Assembly: GCF_035818475.1 (NCBI RefSeq)
Contig: NZ_JAYMGV010000001.1
Coordinates: forward strand, 2,728,001 to 2,792,000
Length of the DNA: 64,000 bases
Direction of reading: 5' to 3'
From: Cognatitamlana sp035818475
Lineage (GTDB): Bacteria > Bacteroidota > Bacteroidia > Flavobacteriales > Flavobacteriaceae
Shown: positions 18,173-25,896 of the stretch, in pieces
Numbering within the stretch: position 1 is the stretch's first letter
How the letters are laid out: each line of letters starts with the position of its first letter
Position numbers and translations under genes: made by a program
Notes under the pieces: model-generated
Database searches by the model: none
Told to the model about the DNA's origin: nothing
What the model saw: only the letters and a program-made list of their open reading frames with translations

Positions 18173-19699
18173 ATGAACAGAAAAATCATAAAATTAACAT
18201 TGTTAGTCTTAATCTTTTTGGCGACAGGAAGTATTATAGCACAGCAAAAATTAACCAAAGTTTCGCAATCTATAAAGGTAAACAAGGATGTGAAGGTTGA
18301 TTTAAACACAAGCCATTGTAATATAATTATTGATACATGGAATAGAGATGTGGTTGAAATAGAAGCCTATATTGAAGGAGAAGAATTAAGTAATGAAGAG
18401 TTAGAAGATGCTCTTAAGTCTTGGAATGTAGATGTAGATGCTTCAAGTAATACAGTTTCAATAAGTACCAAAGGAAGGGCCCCAAATGTATGGGCTTACA
18501 GAGTTGATGATTATGGTGATGGAGATGCAGTAAGAGCAATAATCAAAGAGCTAAAGTATGAACTGGCAGAGATGCCTGAAATAGATTTTCATGTTGAAGC
18601 TCCGGAGCTACCCGAACTACCTGAACTCCCGGAGTTACCTGAATTTCCTGAATTGCCACCTTTGCCTGCCAGGGTTAATACCATTAAGTTTGATTATGAT
18701 GCCTATAAAAAGGATGGCGAAAAATATTTACAAGAGTACACAAAAGAATTTGAAGAGGAGTATGGAGAAGATTTTGCAGAAAAAATGGAAATCTGGGGAG
18801 AGAAGTTTGGCAAAGAATGGGGTGAGAAATATGGGAAGCAAATGGAAGCATGGGCTAAGAAGTTTGAAGGAAAATGGGATGATGAAGATTTTGCAAAAAA
18901 AATGGAAGCCTGGGGGGAACGATTTGCAAAACAAATGGAGCATCAGGCTGAGCGGGCTGAAGCACATGCAAAAAGAGCTGAAGCGTATCAAGAACGTGTA
19001 GAAAAGGTACAAAGAGAGCGGGAAAAAACTCGTGAAAAGCATGCAGAAAAACGTGAGAAACTGACTAGGGAAAGAAAGGTTTTAATTGAAAAATTAGTCA
19101 ATAAAGAAGCACATTCTAAAGTTAAAAAAACGATTAAAATTAAAATGCCTAAAAAAGCAAAGCTAAAAGTTGATGTTAGGCATGGAGAGATAGAGTTTGC
19201 TGCTCATATAGACAATTTAAAAGCAGATTTAGCTTATACAAAGTTTAAGGCACAAAGCATTGATGGAAGTTTAACTTCCATTAATGCATCTTATTCTCCT
19301 ATTTATATTACTAATTGGAATTTAGGGGAGTTAAATTTAAATTATGTTAAGAATGTTGAATTGAATAATGTCAGTCACTTGATTTTGAATGCTAGATCTT
19401 CAAATGTCGATATCAAAAATTTAATTAAAAGTGCAGTTATTGATAGCAATATAGGCGATTTGAATATTTTGAAAATTGATGATTCCTTCTCTAATTTAAA
19501 TGTCATACTTCAAAACAGTGAAACTGTAATTGATTTGCCTGATACAGAATGTAATATACAATATAAGGGCGTACATTCCAGATTGTCCCATCCAGAAAAC
19601 TCTTCAAAAGAAAATATTTCTAACTTTTCTACAGGTAATCTGGCCAGTGGAAAAAGCATTGTTGTTAATGCAAAATATAGCAACGTAACAATGCAATAA
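18173..19699 (+). CDS. exported repeat protein of the sigma operon (ELP repeats, charged coiled coil, beta-rich C-terminus)
   Basis: A 508-aa exported protein; starting at the ATG 18173 gives a clean signal peptide (1-23, ending IIAQ). Residues about 35-105 look beta-rich. Residues 144-164 are a tandem ELP/EFP repeat. Residues about 194-257 are imperfect repeats of the type KMEAWGEKFGK, rich in Trp, Glu and Lys, followed by an Arg/Glu/Lys coiled coil to about 310. The last 190 residues resemble the DUF4097-type putative adhesin fold. It is the last gene of the sigma/anti-sigma unit and probably its envelope-located output or sensor; the function is not known. Confidence 0.8.
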   Translation: MNRKIIKLTLLVLIFLATGSIIAQQKLTKVSQSIKVNKDVKVDLNTSHCNIIIDTWNRDVVEIEAYIEGEELSNEELEDALKSWNVDVDASSNTVSISTKGRAPNVWAYRVDDYGDGDAVRAIIKELKYELAEMPEIDFHVEAPELPELPELPELPEFPELPPLPARVNTIKFDYDAYKKDGEKYLQEYTKEFEEEYGEDFAEKMEIWGEKFGKEWGEKYGKQMEAWAKKFEGKWDDEDFAKKMEAWGERFAKQMEHQAERAEAHAKRAEAYQERVEKVQREREKTREKHAEKREKLTRERKVLIEKLVNKEAHSKVKKTIKIKMPKKAKLKVDVRHGEIEFAAHIDNLKADLAYTKFKAQSIDGSLTSINASYSPIYITNWNLGELNLNYVKNVELNNVSHLILNARSSNVDIKNLIKSAVIDSNIGDLNILKIDDSFSNLNVILQNSETVIDLPDTECNIQYKGVHSRLSHPENSSKENISNFSTGNLASGKSIVVNAKYSNVTMQ

Positions 19700-19728
19700 A
19701 TTATTTATTGTAAGTAAAAATACAATTC

Positions 19729-19755
19729 AAAAAGCTCTTGCTGGTTAGGCTTTTT
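19729..19755. terminator. weak hairpin between convergent genes
   Basis: AAAAAGC (19729-19735) pairs with GCTTTTT (19749-19755) around 13 bases. A- and T-runs on both sides would allow it to act in both directions, for the sigma operon and the GNAT gene. Confidence 0.45.
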
Positions 19756-19774
19756 CTACATTCAAAAGCAAGAA

Positions 19775-20452
19775 TTAATTACTAATTTTCCAATAGTGTA
19801 ATTCTCTTCTAAGGACAAAACCTAATTTTTTATAAAGATTTATTGGTCCAAAATTATTTTGATCTACATGCAAAAACGGTGTCTTGCTAGTGTGAAATAT
19901 TTGGTTTGCCGTGTACGCAACCAGTTGTTTAGCAAATCCGTTTCCTAAATAGTCTGGGTGTGTAACCACAGCGCTAATTTCAGTAAAATGCTTGGTTTGC
20001 ATGCGTTCTCCCGTAACAGCAACTAATTTATTATCTTTATATATACCATAATATCGTCCTAATGTATTTGTTTTTGCTTTAAAAAAATGAGGATAAACAA
20101 GCTCAACAAGTTCTATTAAATCTTGATAATGCTCGTCTTTTAATTCAATAATTTTTTCTGTAATAGGGTGGTTTATTTTATTATAAATAATCATTTGAAG
20201 TCCTACGTACTTTATCGGAGGGCTAAAGTTAGTGGGTACTTTAGGTTGTTGGCCAACTATAAAAAAACTATTTACTAGTTTGGAATAGGCTTCTATAGCC
20301 TTTGAGGTATCTTGATTGTTAACAAAGGCACCAAAAGGAGCATAGTCAGCCTGATAAAACTTTATGTTACCATAATTTATACAGTGCTTTGTATGTATTT
20401 CAGTTAGCGAATACCAAACAGGATTATCTAAAACGTATTCAGTTAATTCCAT
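19775..20452 (-). CDS. GNAT family N-acetyltransferase
   Basis: A 225-aa protein whose C-terminal half carries the GNAT acetyl-CoA site: ISAVVTHPDYLGNGFAKQLV followed by HVDQNNFGPINLYKKLGF, as in the FR47-like subgroup. The N-terminal 100 residues are less conserved and probably complete a double-GNAT-like fold. Substrate unknown. The start lies two bases after the miaA stop, so it is co-transcribed with miaA. Confidence 0.88.
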   Translation of the reverse strand: MELTEYVLDNPVWYSLTEIHTKHCINYGNIKFYQADYAPFGAFVNNQDTSKAIEAYSKLVNSFFIVGQQPKVPTNFSPPIKYVGLQMIIYNKINHPITEKIIELKDEHYQDLIELVELVYPHFFKAKTNTLGRYYGIYKDNKLVAVTGERMQTKHFTEISAVVTHPDYLGNGFAKQLVAYTANQIFHTSKTPFLHVDQNNFGPINLYKKLGFVLRRELHYWKISN

Positions 20453-20454
20453 TA

Positions 20455-21372
20455 TTAGGGTTTTGTTTTTTCAAGTAAGGTATTGATAATATGCGCTGTA
20501 GGCGTATTAAAGTCAAACCATAGGGTGTTTTCATTTTTCTTAAACCAGGTGAGTTGTCGTTTTGCAAATCGGCGCGTGTTCTTTTTGATTTCTGAGATGG
20601 CAAAATCTAGCTCCCATTCACCTTCTAAATACTTAAATAACTCTTTGTATCCCACGGTATTGAGTGCATTAAAACTTTTATAAGCCAGTAAATTTTTAGC
20701 TTCATCAAGTAGTCCTTCTTTCATCATGATATCTACACGTTGATTAATACGGTTGTAGATCATTTCCCGGTTAGCCATGAGTCCGATACTAATGGTCTTA
20801 AATTGTCGCTTTGTTTTGCCTTTGTTCAGAAAAGTTGAATAGGGCTTTTCTGTACCCAAACAAATTTCAAGGGCTCTGATAACTCTGTGAGGGTTATCAA
20901 TGGCGATGGTATTATAGGAAACCGGATCAAGTTCTTTTAATTGATTTTGTAAATAGGGAAGCCCTTTATTTTTTAATTGGATGTTTAATGTTTCCCGAAT
21001 ATTTGGGGCAACATTGGGAAAGTAATCCAATCCTTTAGTTACGGCATCAACATATAATCCGGAACCGCCTACCATAATAACAATATTTTTTTTTTCAAAT
21101 AAGGTGTCCAGACATTTTAAGGCCTCTTTTTCAAAGTCTCCCACACTGTAATTTTCCTGTACAGATTTATGATGAATAAAGTGATGTTTTGCAGAAGCCA
21201 GTTCTTCTGGTGTTGGGGCTGCGGTACCTATTTGCATATTACGGAAAAACTGACGTGAATCTGCTGATACAATTTCAGTATTGAAGTGTTTTGCCAGCTT
21301 AATACTTAATGCCGTTTTACCAATAGCTGTTGGTCCAACTATAGAAATGAGATATTTATCTTGTGTGTTTAT
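20455..21372 (-). CDS. miaA: tRNA dimethylallyltransferase MiaA with apparent ATA start
   Basis: Adds an isopentenyl group to A37 of tRNAs reading UNN codons. The frame encodes the full N-terminus, including the P-loop GPTAIGKTALS and SADSRQFFRNMQIGTA, then HHFIHHKSV and VGGSGLYVDA. The C-terminal IKKNTRRFAKRQLTWFKK is present. However, between the in-frame stop at 21406-21408 and the P-loop there is no ATG, GTG or TTG. The best fit to family N-termini is ATA at 21372 (INTQDKYLISIVGPTA), giving about 305 aa; ATT at 21381 is an alternative. The first ATG (21237) would remove the P-loop. A -7-like box TAACTTTA lies at 21401-21408 on this strand. Confidence 0.85.
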   Translation of the reverse strand: MNTQDKYLISIVGPTAIGKTALSIKLAKHFNTEIVSADSRQFFRNMQIGTAAPTPEELASAKHHFIHHKSVQENYSVGDFEKEALKCLDTLFEKKNIVIMVGGSGLYVDAVTKGLDYFPNVAPNIRETLNIQLKNKGLPYLQNQLKELDPVSYNTIAIDNPHRVIRALEICLGTEKPYSTFLNKGKTKRQFKTISIGLMANREMIYNRINQRVDIMMKEGLLDEAKNLLAYKSFNALNTVGYKELFKYLEGEWELDFAISEIKKNTRRFAKRQLTWFKKNENTLWFDFNTPTAHIINTLLEKTKP

Positions 21373-21400
21373 TGGTTTAATGGTTTTGAAGATTATTTGG

Positions 21401-21408
21401 TAAAGTTA
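21401..21408 (-). promoter_or_regulatory. -7-like box before miaA
   Basis: On the minus strand this reads TAACTTTA, one base off TAnnTTTG. It ends 28 bases before the ATA codon at 21372 and so supports a translation start near there rather than at the distant ATG 21237. Confidence 0.3.
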
Positions 21409-21504
21409 AATTGAAAAAATGAGTGTTCCAATGTTTGACATAAAATTAAACTTAGCTGATTAGTGCGTTATGGATAGAAACGGCATCCTTATTAATAGAT
21501 TATA

Positions 21505-21636
21505 ATTACGAGGAAGTGTGACGAAGTAATCTCCTTGCAATTAAGAGATTGCCACAGGTAATTAGAAATTACCTTCGCAATGACAAACAAAAAAGATATA
21601 GTGGATAGCCAGACCACGCCAAATGCGTGGGAACGT
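21505..21636. repeat. composite palindromic intergenic repeat
   Basis: The outer arms are ATTACGAGG (21505-21513) and CCTTCGCAAT (21572-21581), imperfect inverted copies. The inner arms AATCTC (21528-21533) and GAGATT (21545-21550) pair perfectly. A second hairpin, CCACGC (21614-21619) with GCGTGG (21625-21630), follows after a spacer AAAAGATATAGTGGATAGCC. The pattern resembles REP-like elements I recall from other flavobacterial genomes (GTCATTGCGAGG ... CGAAGCAATCTC). It lies between miaA and the K+ channel gene. Confidence 0.6.
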
Positions 21637-21646
21637 CCAAAATAAT

Positions 21647-22489
21647 TTAGTCCTTAAGTTTTTCTCCGCAATTATAGCAAAAACCGGCTTTATCCTTATG
21701 ATTTTCTGCCAAACAATTTGAACAGGATTGTGAATTTAAATTCACTAAAGGTTCCTTTTGCTTTTTTGATTTGCTTTGACTTGTATATTCAGCCGAAACA
21801 ATACCTGTTGGTACTGCAATAATACCGTATCCTAAAACCATAACCAGTGATGCTATGAATTGCCCCAGAGGTGTTTGTGGTGCAATATCACCAAACCCAA
21901 CAGTGGTAAGGGTTACAATACACCAATATACGCTTTTGGGGATGTTTGTAAATCCGTTTTCTTCACCTTCAATTAAATACATAATAGTACCCAAAATGAT
22001 GGCAATAATTAAAACGGCAAATAAAAACACTGAGATTTTTGCCTTACTGGCTTTTAAGGCATCGACCAGATTGTTTGATGCGCCTAAATAGCGCGCAAGT
22101 TTTAATATCCTGAAAACTCTTAATAAACGTAAGGCGCGTAAGGCGGCCAGAGCATGTACGCCACCAAAAATTATGGAGATGTATTTGGGTATGGTTGAAA
22201 GTAGATCTATAACGCCATAAAAGCTAAAAATATATTTTAGCGGTTTTTTTACCGTAACAATTCTGGCAATATATTCAATACTAAAAAGTACGGTGATGAC
22301 CCATTCTGAAATGTTTAAAAAGCCATGAAGTTTATTGTCAATACTCTTCACACTTTCCAGCATAACCAGTACAACACTAGCTAAAATGGTAATGAGTAAG
22401 ACCACATCAAAAAGCTTTCCTGCCGGGGTATCTGCTTCATAAATAATATCATGAAGTTTGGTTTTCCAATGTGTTTTTGTGGTACTCAT
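21647..22489 (-). CDS. voltage-gated-type potassium channel with C-terminal zinc ribbon
   Basis: A 280-aa six-helix ion channel subunit. The S4 segment has regularly spaced arginines (Arg118, 121, 124, 127 in ALRALRLLRVFRILK), and the selectivity filter is TVGFGD at 196-201 between S5 and S6. The cytoplasmic tail ends in a small zinc ribbon with Cys256, Cys259, Cys271 and Cys274 (CSNC ... CYNC). A tetrameric K+ channel is expected. The zinc ribbon may act in assembly or sensing. Confidence 0.93.
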   Translation of the reverse strand: MSTTKTHWKTKLHDIIYEADTPAGKLFDVVLLITILASVVLVMLESVKSIDNKLHGFLNISEWVITVLFSIEYIARIVTVKKPLKYIFSFYGVIDLLSTIPKYISIIFGGVHALAALRALRLLRVFRILKLARYLGASNNLVDALKASKAKISVFLFAVLIIAIILGTIMYLIEGEENGFTNIPKSVYWCIVTLTTVGFGDIAPQTPLGQFIASLVMVLGYGIIAVPTGIVSAEYTSQSKSKKQKEPLVNLNSQSCSNCLAENHKDKAGFCYNCGEKLKD

Positions 22490-22520
22490 TAATTCAAATT
22501 TAAGAAAAGATTAGCAAAAT

Positions 22521-23891
22521 TTACGAGTTAGTTAATTCTACTATTTTAAGGCGCTTGTTTTTTCTTAAATAACTTTGAATAATATGTTGTGTATCCCTGT
22601 TGTTTTGCATGGGCGTTATTATGGATTCCAGAATGTTAAGGTTATTTATTTGATAATTAAGATTAAAGAACCCAATACCTTTGAATACACCATTTTCTAT
22701 AAGTATGGCACTGCGTTCGTCAATATCACGTCCTTTGTCAATAATGACCATATTTTTATTGTCATAACTGTTTTTTGCAATAAGGGTATTAACTCTGTTA
22801 TTATATAGATCTGGTGATTCTTTTTGAATACATGCACCTTCACAGGTTTTAATCTCGTAATTAAAGCAACTGGTTTTTGTTTTATACAGGCCTGTCAGCT
22901 TTTGGCACAGACTATAGTCTTCAACCGCTTTTGTTATAAAGTTTTTTCCGCTTTGACGATTGCTAAATGTGGTTATGGATTTCTTTCTGCCATCAGCCAC
23001 ATCAATTTTTAAATTGATGTAATTATTTTCATCCTCAAAACTATATAAGGCATGTGTGAAAATGGAACGACGTAAAGCTCTATTATAAATGGGTTTAACA
23101 CGTTTTATTTCTTCGCTTTCTTTTAAAAGAGCAACCAACTCACTACCAGTGGCTTCATAGGTTACAGCAGTAACCTTTGCCTGGATTTTTTTTGATTTTG
23201 CATTGGTACCTGTAAAATGCTGATTAATGCGTTTTTTTATATTCTTGCTCTTGCCTATATAAATGATTTCCCCATCTTCTTTATGAATATAATAAACCCC
23301 TGTTATGGCTGGTAGCTCGGCAATGATATCTATGTGCCTAGGTTCCAATTGGTGTTTTGGATTCAGGCGAACTGAGTTTTGAATGATACTTTTATTGGTA
23401 TCCTTATCAAGCAACATTTTAAATAATTTTACTGTGGCAAGAGCATCTCCGGAAGCACGATGCCTGTCAGTGACTGGGATACCTAATGAACGTACCAATT
23501 TACCTAAGCTATAAGAGGGCTGATTAGGAATTAAGTCCTTTGAAAGTTCTACGGTACACAATGATTTCCTTTCATAATCAAACCCTAAACGCCTAAATTC
23601 AGTACATAAAATACGGTAATCAAACTGTGCATTATGGGCTACCAATATACATTCTTCTGTTATTTCAACAATGCGCTTTGCAACCTCGTAGAACTTTGGT
23701 GCATTTCTTAACATATTGCCGTTAATCCCCGTAAGGTTAACCACAAAAGGCTGAATTTCCCGCTCAGGATTTATAAGGCTTATAAATTGATCAACTATTT
23801 CATGCCCGTCATATTTGTAAATGGCAATTTCCGTAATACCCTCTTCATTATATTTTCCTCCGGTAGTTTCTATGTCTAGTATTGCGTACAA
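22521..23891 (-). CDS. DEDDh 3'-5' exonuclease fused to a GIY-YIG (UvrC-like) nuclease
   Basis: A 456-aa two-nuclease protein. The N-terminal DnaQ-type domain has Asp6, Glu8 (DIETTG), Asp91 (HNAQFD), His144 and Asp149 (HRASGDA). The GIY-YIG domain begins near residue 195 (ITGVYYIHKEDGEIIYIGKSKNIKKRINQHF) and resembles the N-terminus of UvrC and Cho. The last roughly 180 residues, with a Cys pair in CFNYEIKTCEGAC, look like the rest of the UvrC/Cho N-terminal half. It probably acts in DNA repair; E. coli Cho lacks the exonuclease part, but fused forms are known. Confidence 0.93.
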   Translation of the reverse strand: MYAILDIETTGGKYNEEGITEIAIYKYDGHEIVDQFISLINPEREIQPFVVNLTGINGNMLRNAPKFYEVAKRIVEITEECILVAHNAQFDYRILCTEFRRLGFDYERKSLCTVELSKDLIPNQPSYSLGKLVRSLGIPVTDRHRASGDALATVKLFKMLLDKDTNKSIIQNSVRLNPKHQLEPRHIDIIAELPAITGVYYIHKEDGEIIYIGKSKNIKKRINQHFTGTNAKSKKIQAKVTAVTYEATGSELVALLKESEEIKRVKPIYNRALRRSIFTHALYSFEDENNYINLKIDVADGRKKSITTFSNRQSGKNFITKAVEDYSLCQKLTGLYKTKTSCFNYEIKTCEGACIQKESPDLYNNRVNTLIAKNSYDNKNMVIIDKGRDIDERSAILIENGVFKGIGFFNLNYQINNLNILESIITPMQNNRDTQHIIQSYLRKNKRLKIVELTNS

Positions 23892-23920
23892 ATTTTAAGT
23901 TAAAAGTTAAAAGTGAATGA

Positions 23921-24283
23921 TTAAAAGTTATTCAGCTTAGCCTTCATAGTGTTTATGGTAGATACTAACATTTTGATAAGTTCTTGATTATAACCAATTA
24001 GAGAGTTAAAGCATTTAATTTCAATATATTTAGTGTCTTTTAGTAATGATAACCAATATTCGGTTTCACTGGCTTCTTTTAGAGCAATGCTCATTTTATT
24101 AATAAAATCTTTGTTTGATTGAGCAAATTCAGCTTCTCTAATGTTTGCACCTATTGAAGTACCACTTTTTAATAACTGTTTTGATAAAGTGAATTCCCTT
24201 TGATGCTCTGAAATAGATTTACAGGTTTTAACAATTAATATGGCGAAATCATAACTTTTGTTTTTTAAAATTGACTCTTTCAT
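23921..24283 (-). CDS. four-helix-bundle protein (23S rRNA intervening-sequence protein family)
   Basis: A 120-aa all-helical protein matching the S23/IVP family (LSKQLLKSGTSIGANIREAEFAQSNKDFINKMSIALKEASETEYWL). Family members are encoded in 23S rRNA intervening sequences or stand alone in Bacteroidetes chromosomes. No rRNA is nearby here, so this is the stand-alone type. It forms a pentamer in solved homologues; its role is unknown. It lies in a tight minus-strand run with 29-base gaps on either side. Confidence 0.92.
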   Translation of the reverse strand: MKESILKNKSYDFAILIVKTCKSISEHQREFTLSKQLLKSGTSIGANIREAEFAQSNKDFINKMSIALKEASETEYWLSLLKDTKYIEIKCFNSLIGYNQELIKMLVSTINTMKAKLNNF

Positions 24284-24310
24284 AAACTGTTATCTATTCA
24301 CTATTAGTTG

Positions 24311-24964
24311 TTAATTTCTTAGCCCAAAGATACTACTTCCAACCCTTATCATGGTACTACCACAATCTATAGCCAGTTGATAATCTCCACTCATACCCAT
24401 AGAAATAATTTTAAACGTAGGATGGTTTTCTTTGAAAGTATTAAATGCGTTTTTTAATGTGATAAATTCTTCCTTCACTTTGTCTTTATCATCAGTAAAA
24501 GTAGCCATTCCCATAACTCCTACAATATTAACATTGGAACATTCAGCATATGGTTTAGAGCTTAGTAAACTTTTAGCATCTGAAACAGACATTCCAAATT
24601 TTGTATCTTCTGTGGCTATTTTAATCTGTATTAAGCAATCTATAACCCTATTATGTTTCATCGCCTGTTTATTAATTTCGTCTAACAATTTAATATTATC
24701 AACGCCATGGATTAAATGCACAAATGATGCCATATATTTTACCTTGTTGCGCTGAACATGACCTATCATATGCCATTCTACATCTTTTGGCATATCTTCA
24801 TGTTTTTCAGTCATTTCCTGGATTTTATTCTCGCCAAAAACACGCTGACCGGCATTATAGGCCTCCATTAAATCACTAAGTGGTTTTGTTTTTGAAACGG
24901 CAACTAAGGTTACATGCTTAGGTAATGTGGATTTTATGTTTTGAAGGTTTTGTTCTATAGACAT
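24311..24964 (-). CDS. YggS-family pyridoxal-phosphate homeostasis protein
   Basis: A 217-aa single-domain TIM-barrel protein that binds PLP and buffers vitamin B6 and amino-acid pools. PLP lysine Lys25 lies in VAVSKTKP; other marks are FGENKIQE, WHMIGHVQRNK and SMGMSGDYQLAIDCGSTMIRVGS. Normal length, no odd features. Confidence 0.96.
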   Translation of the reverse strand: MSIEQNLQNIKSTLPKHVTLVAVSKTKPLSDLMEAYNAGQRVFGENKIQEMTEKHEDMPKDVEWHMIGHVQRNKVKYMASFVHLIHGVDNIKLLDEINKQAMKHNRVIDCLIQIKIATEDTKFGMSVSDAKSLLSSKPYAECSNVNIVGVMGMATFTDDKDKVKEEFITLKNAFNTFKENHPTFKIISMGMSGDYQLAIDCGSTMIRVGSSIFGLRN

Positions 24965-25005
24965 TATTACTTTTTAATAGGTATGCTCTGAAGGTTTAAT
25001 AACAT

Positions 25006-25896
25006 TTATTTTAAAAATTGAGAAGCTACTTTTTCAGCTTTTCTGCTTTCAGAGTAATCATAAAACCCTTCACCCGATTTTACCCCTAATTTTCCAGCGT
25101 TAACCATATTTACCAATAATGGGCAAGGGGCATATTTTGGATTTTTGAAACCGTCATACATCACTTCTAGTATAGATAAGCAAATATCCAATCCTATAAA
25201 ATCGGCTAGTTGAAGTGGTCCCATAGGGTGAGCCATACCAAGTTTCATGACCGTATCAATTTCATGGACACCGGCAACACCATTATATAATGTTTCAATA
25301 GATTCATTGAGCATAGGCATTAAAATTCTGTTAGCTACAAATCCTGGATAATCATTGACCTCAACAGGAACTTTACCTAATGTTTTAGACAGTTCCATAA
25401 TAGTATTGGTTACTTCATCGCTGGTATTATAACCACGAATTATCTCAACCAATTTCATAATTGGTACAGGGTTCATAAAATGCATACCAATAACATGCTC
25501 AGGTTTGGATGTTACTGCTGCTATCTGTGTTATTGAAATAGAAGAGGTATTGGTTGCTAAGATGGCATTGTCTGCACATGCCAGATCCAGTTCCTTAAAA
25601 ATCTTAAGTTTTAATTCAAGATTTTCGGTGGCAGCTTCTACAACTAAATCAGCATGATCTACCCCATCTTTAATACTTGTAAAGGGGGTGATATTATTTA
25701 AAGTATCTGTTTTTTGCTGTTCGGTAATTTTCTCTTTTGCTACCATTCTATCCAGGTTAGTAGCAATAGTCTGTAAGCCTTTTTTTAAAGCACCTTCGTT
25801 GACATCTATTAATTGTACCTTAAATCCGTTTTGGGCAAATGTGTGTGCTATACCGTTTCCCATAGTACCAGCCCCAATAATAGCTATGTGTTTCAT
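25006..25896 (-). CDS. 3-hydroxybutyryl-CoA dehydrogenase
   Basis: A 296-aa NAD(P)-dependent enzyme that oxidises or makes 3-hydroxyacyl-CoA in fatty-acid-type metabolism. The N-terminal Rossmann motif is IIGAGTMGNGIAHTFAQNGF. The conserved NTSSISIT, GMHFMNPVPIMKLVEII and YPGFVANRILMPMLNE follow, and the C-terminal domain has GMAHPMGPLQLADFIGLD. Length is typical of the free-standing hbd/paaH type. Its ATG directly follows the TAA of the next gene upstream, so the two are translationally close. Confidence 0.95.
   Translation of the reverse strand: MKHIAIIGAGTMGNGIAHTFAQNGFKVQLIDVNEGALKKGLQTIATNLDRMVAKEKITEQQKTDTLNNITPFTSIKDGVDHADLVVEAATENLELKLKIFKELDLACADNAILATNTSSISITQIAAVTSKPEHVIGMHFMNPVPIMKLVEIIRGYNTSDEVTNTIMELSKTLGKVPVEVNDYPGFVANRILMPMLNESIETLYNGVAGVHEIDTVMKLGMAHPMGPLQLADFIGLDICLSILEVMYDGFKNPKYAPCPLLVNMVNAGKLGVKSGEGFYDYSESRKAEKVASQFLK

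Noticed and set aside
18598..18665. Short tandem repeat at the DNA level, as might occur in a CRISPR or a variable-number repeat
   Set aside because: It encodes the in-frame ELP repeat of the exported protein; repeat units are 9-10 bases with no spacers, so it is not a CRISPR array.
18728..19042. 104-aa frame on the minus strand of the repeat protein gene
   Set aside because: It is the Phe/Leu/Ser-rich shadow of the Lys/Glu-rich coding strand; no start context or homology.
23921..24283. Four-helix-bundle gene as a sign of an rRNA intervening sequence
   Set aside because: No rRNA sequence is found near it, and stand-alone copies are common in Bacteroidetes.
22521..24283. Exonuclease/GIY-YIG gene plus four-helix protein as a defence system
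   Set aside because: The neighbours are housekeeping genes (K+ channel, YggS, hbd) and the spacing is that of an ordinary minus-strand run; nothing marks a defence island.
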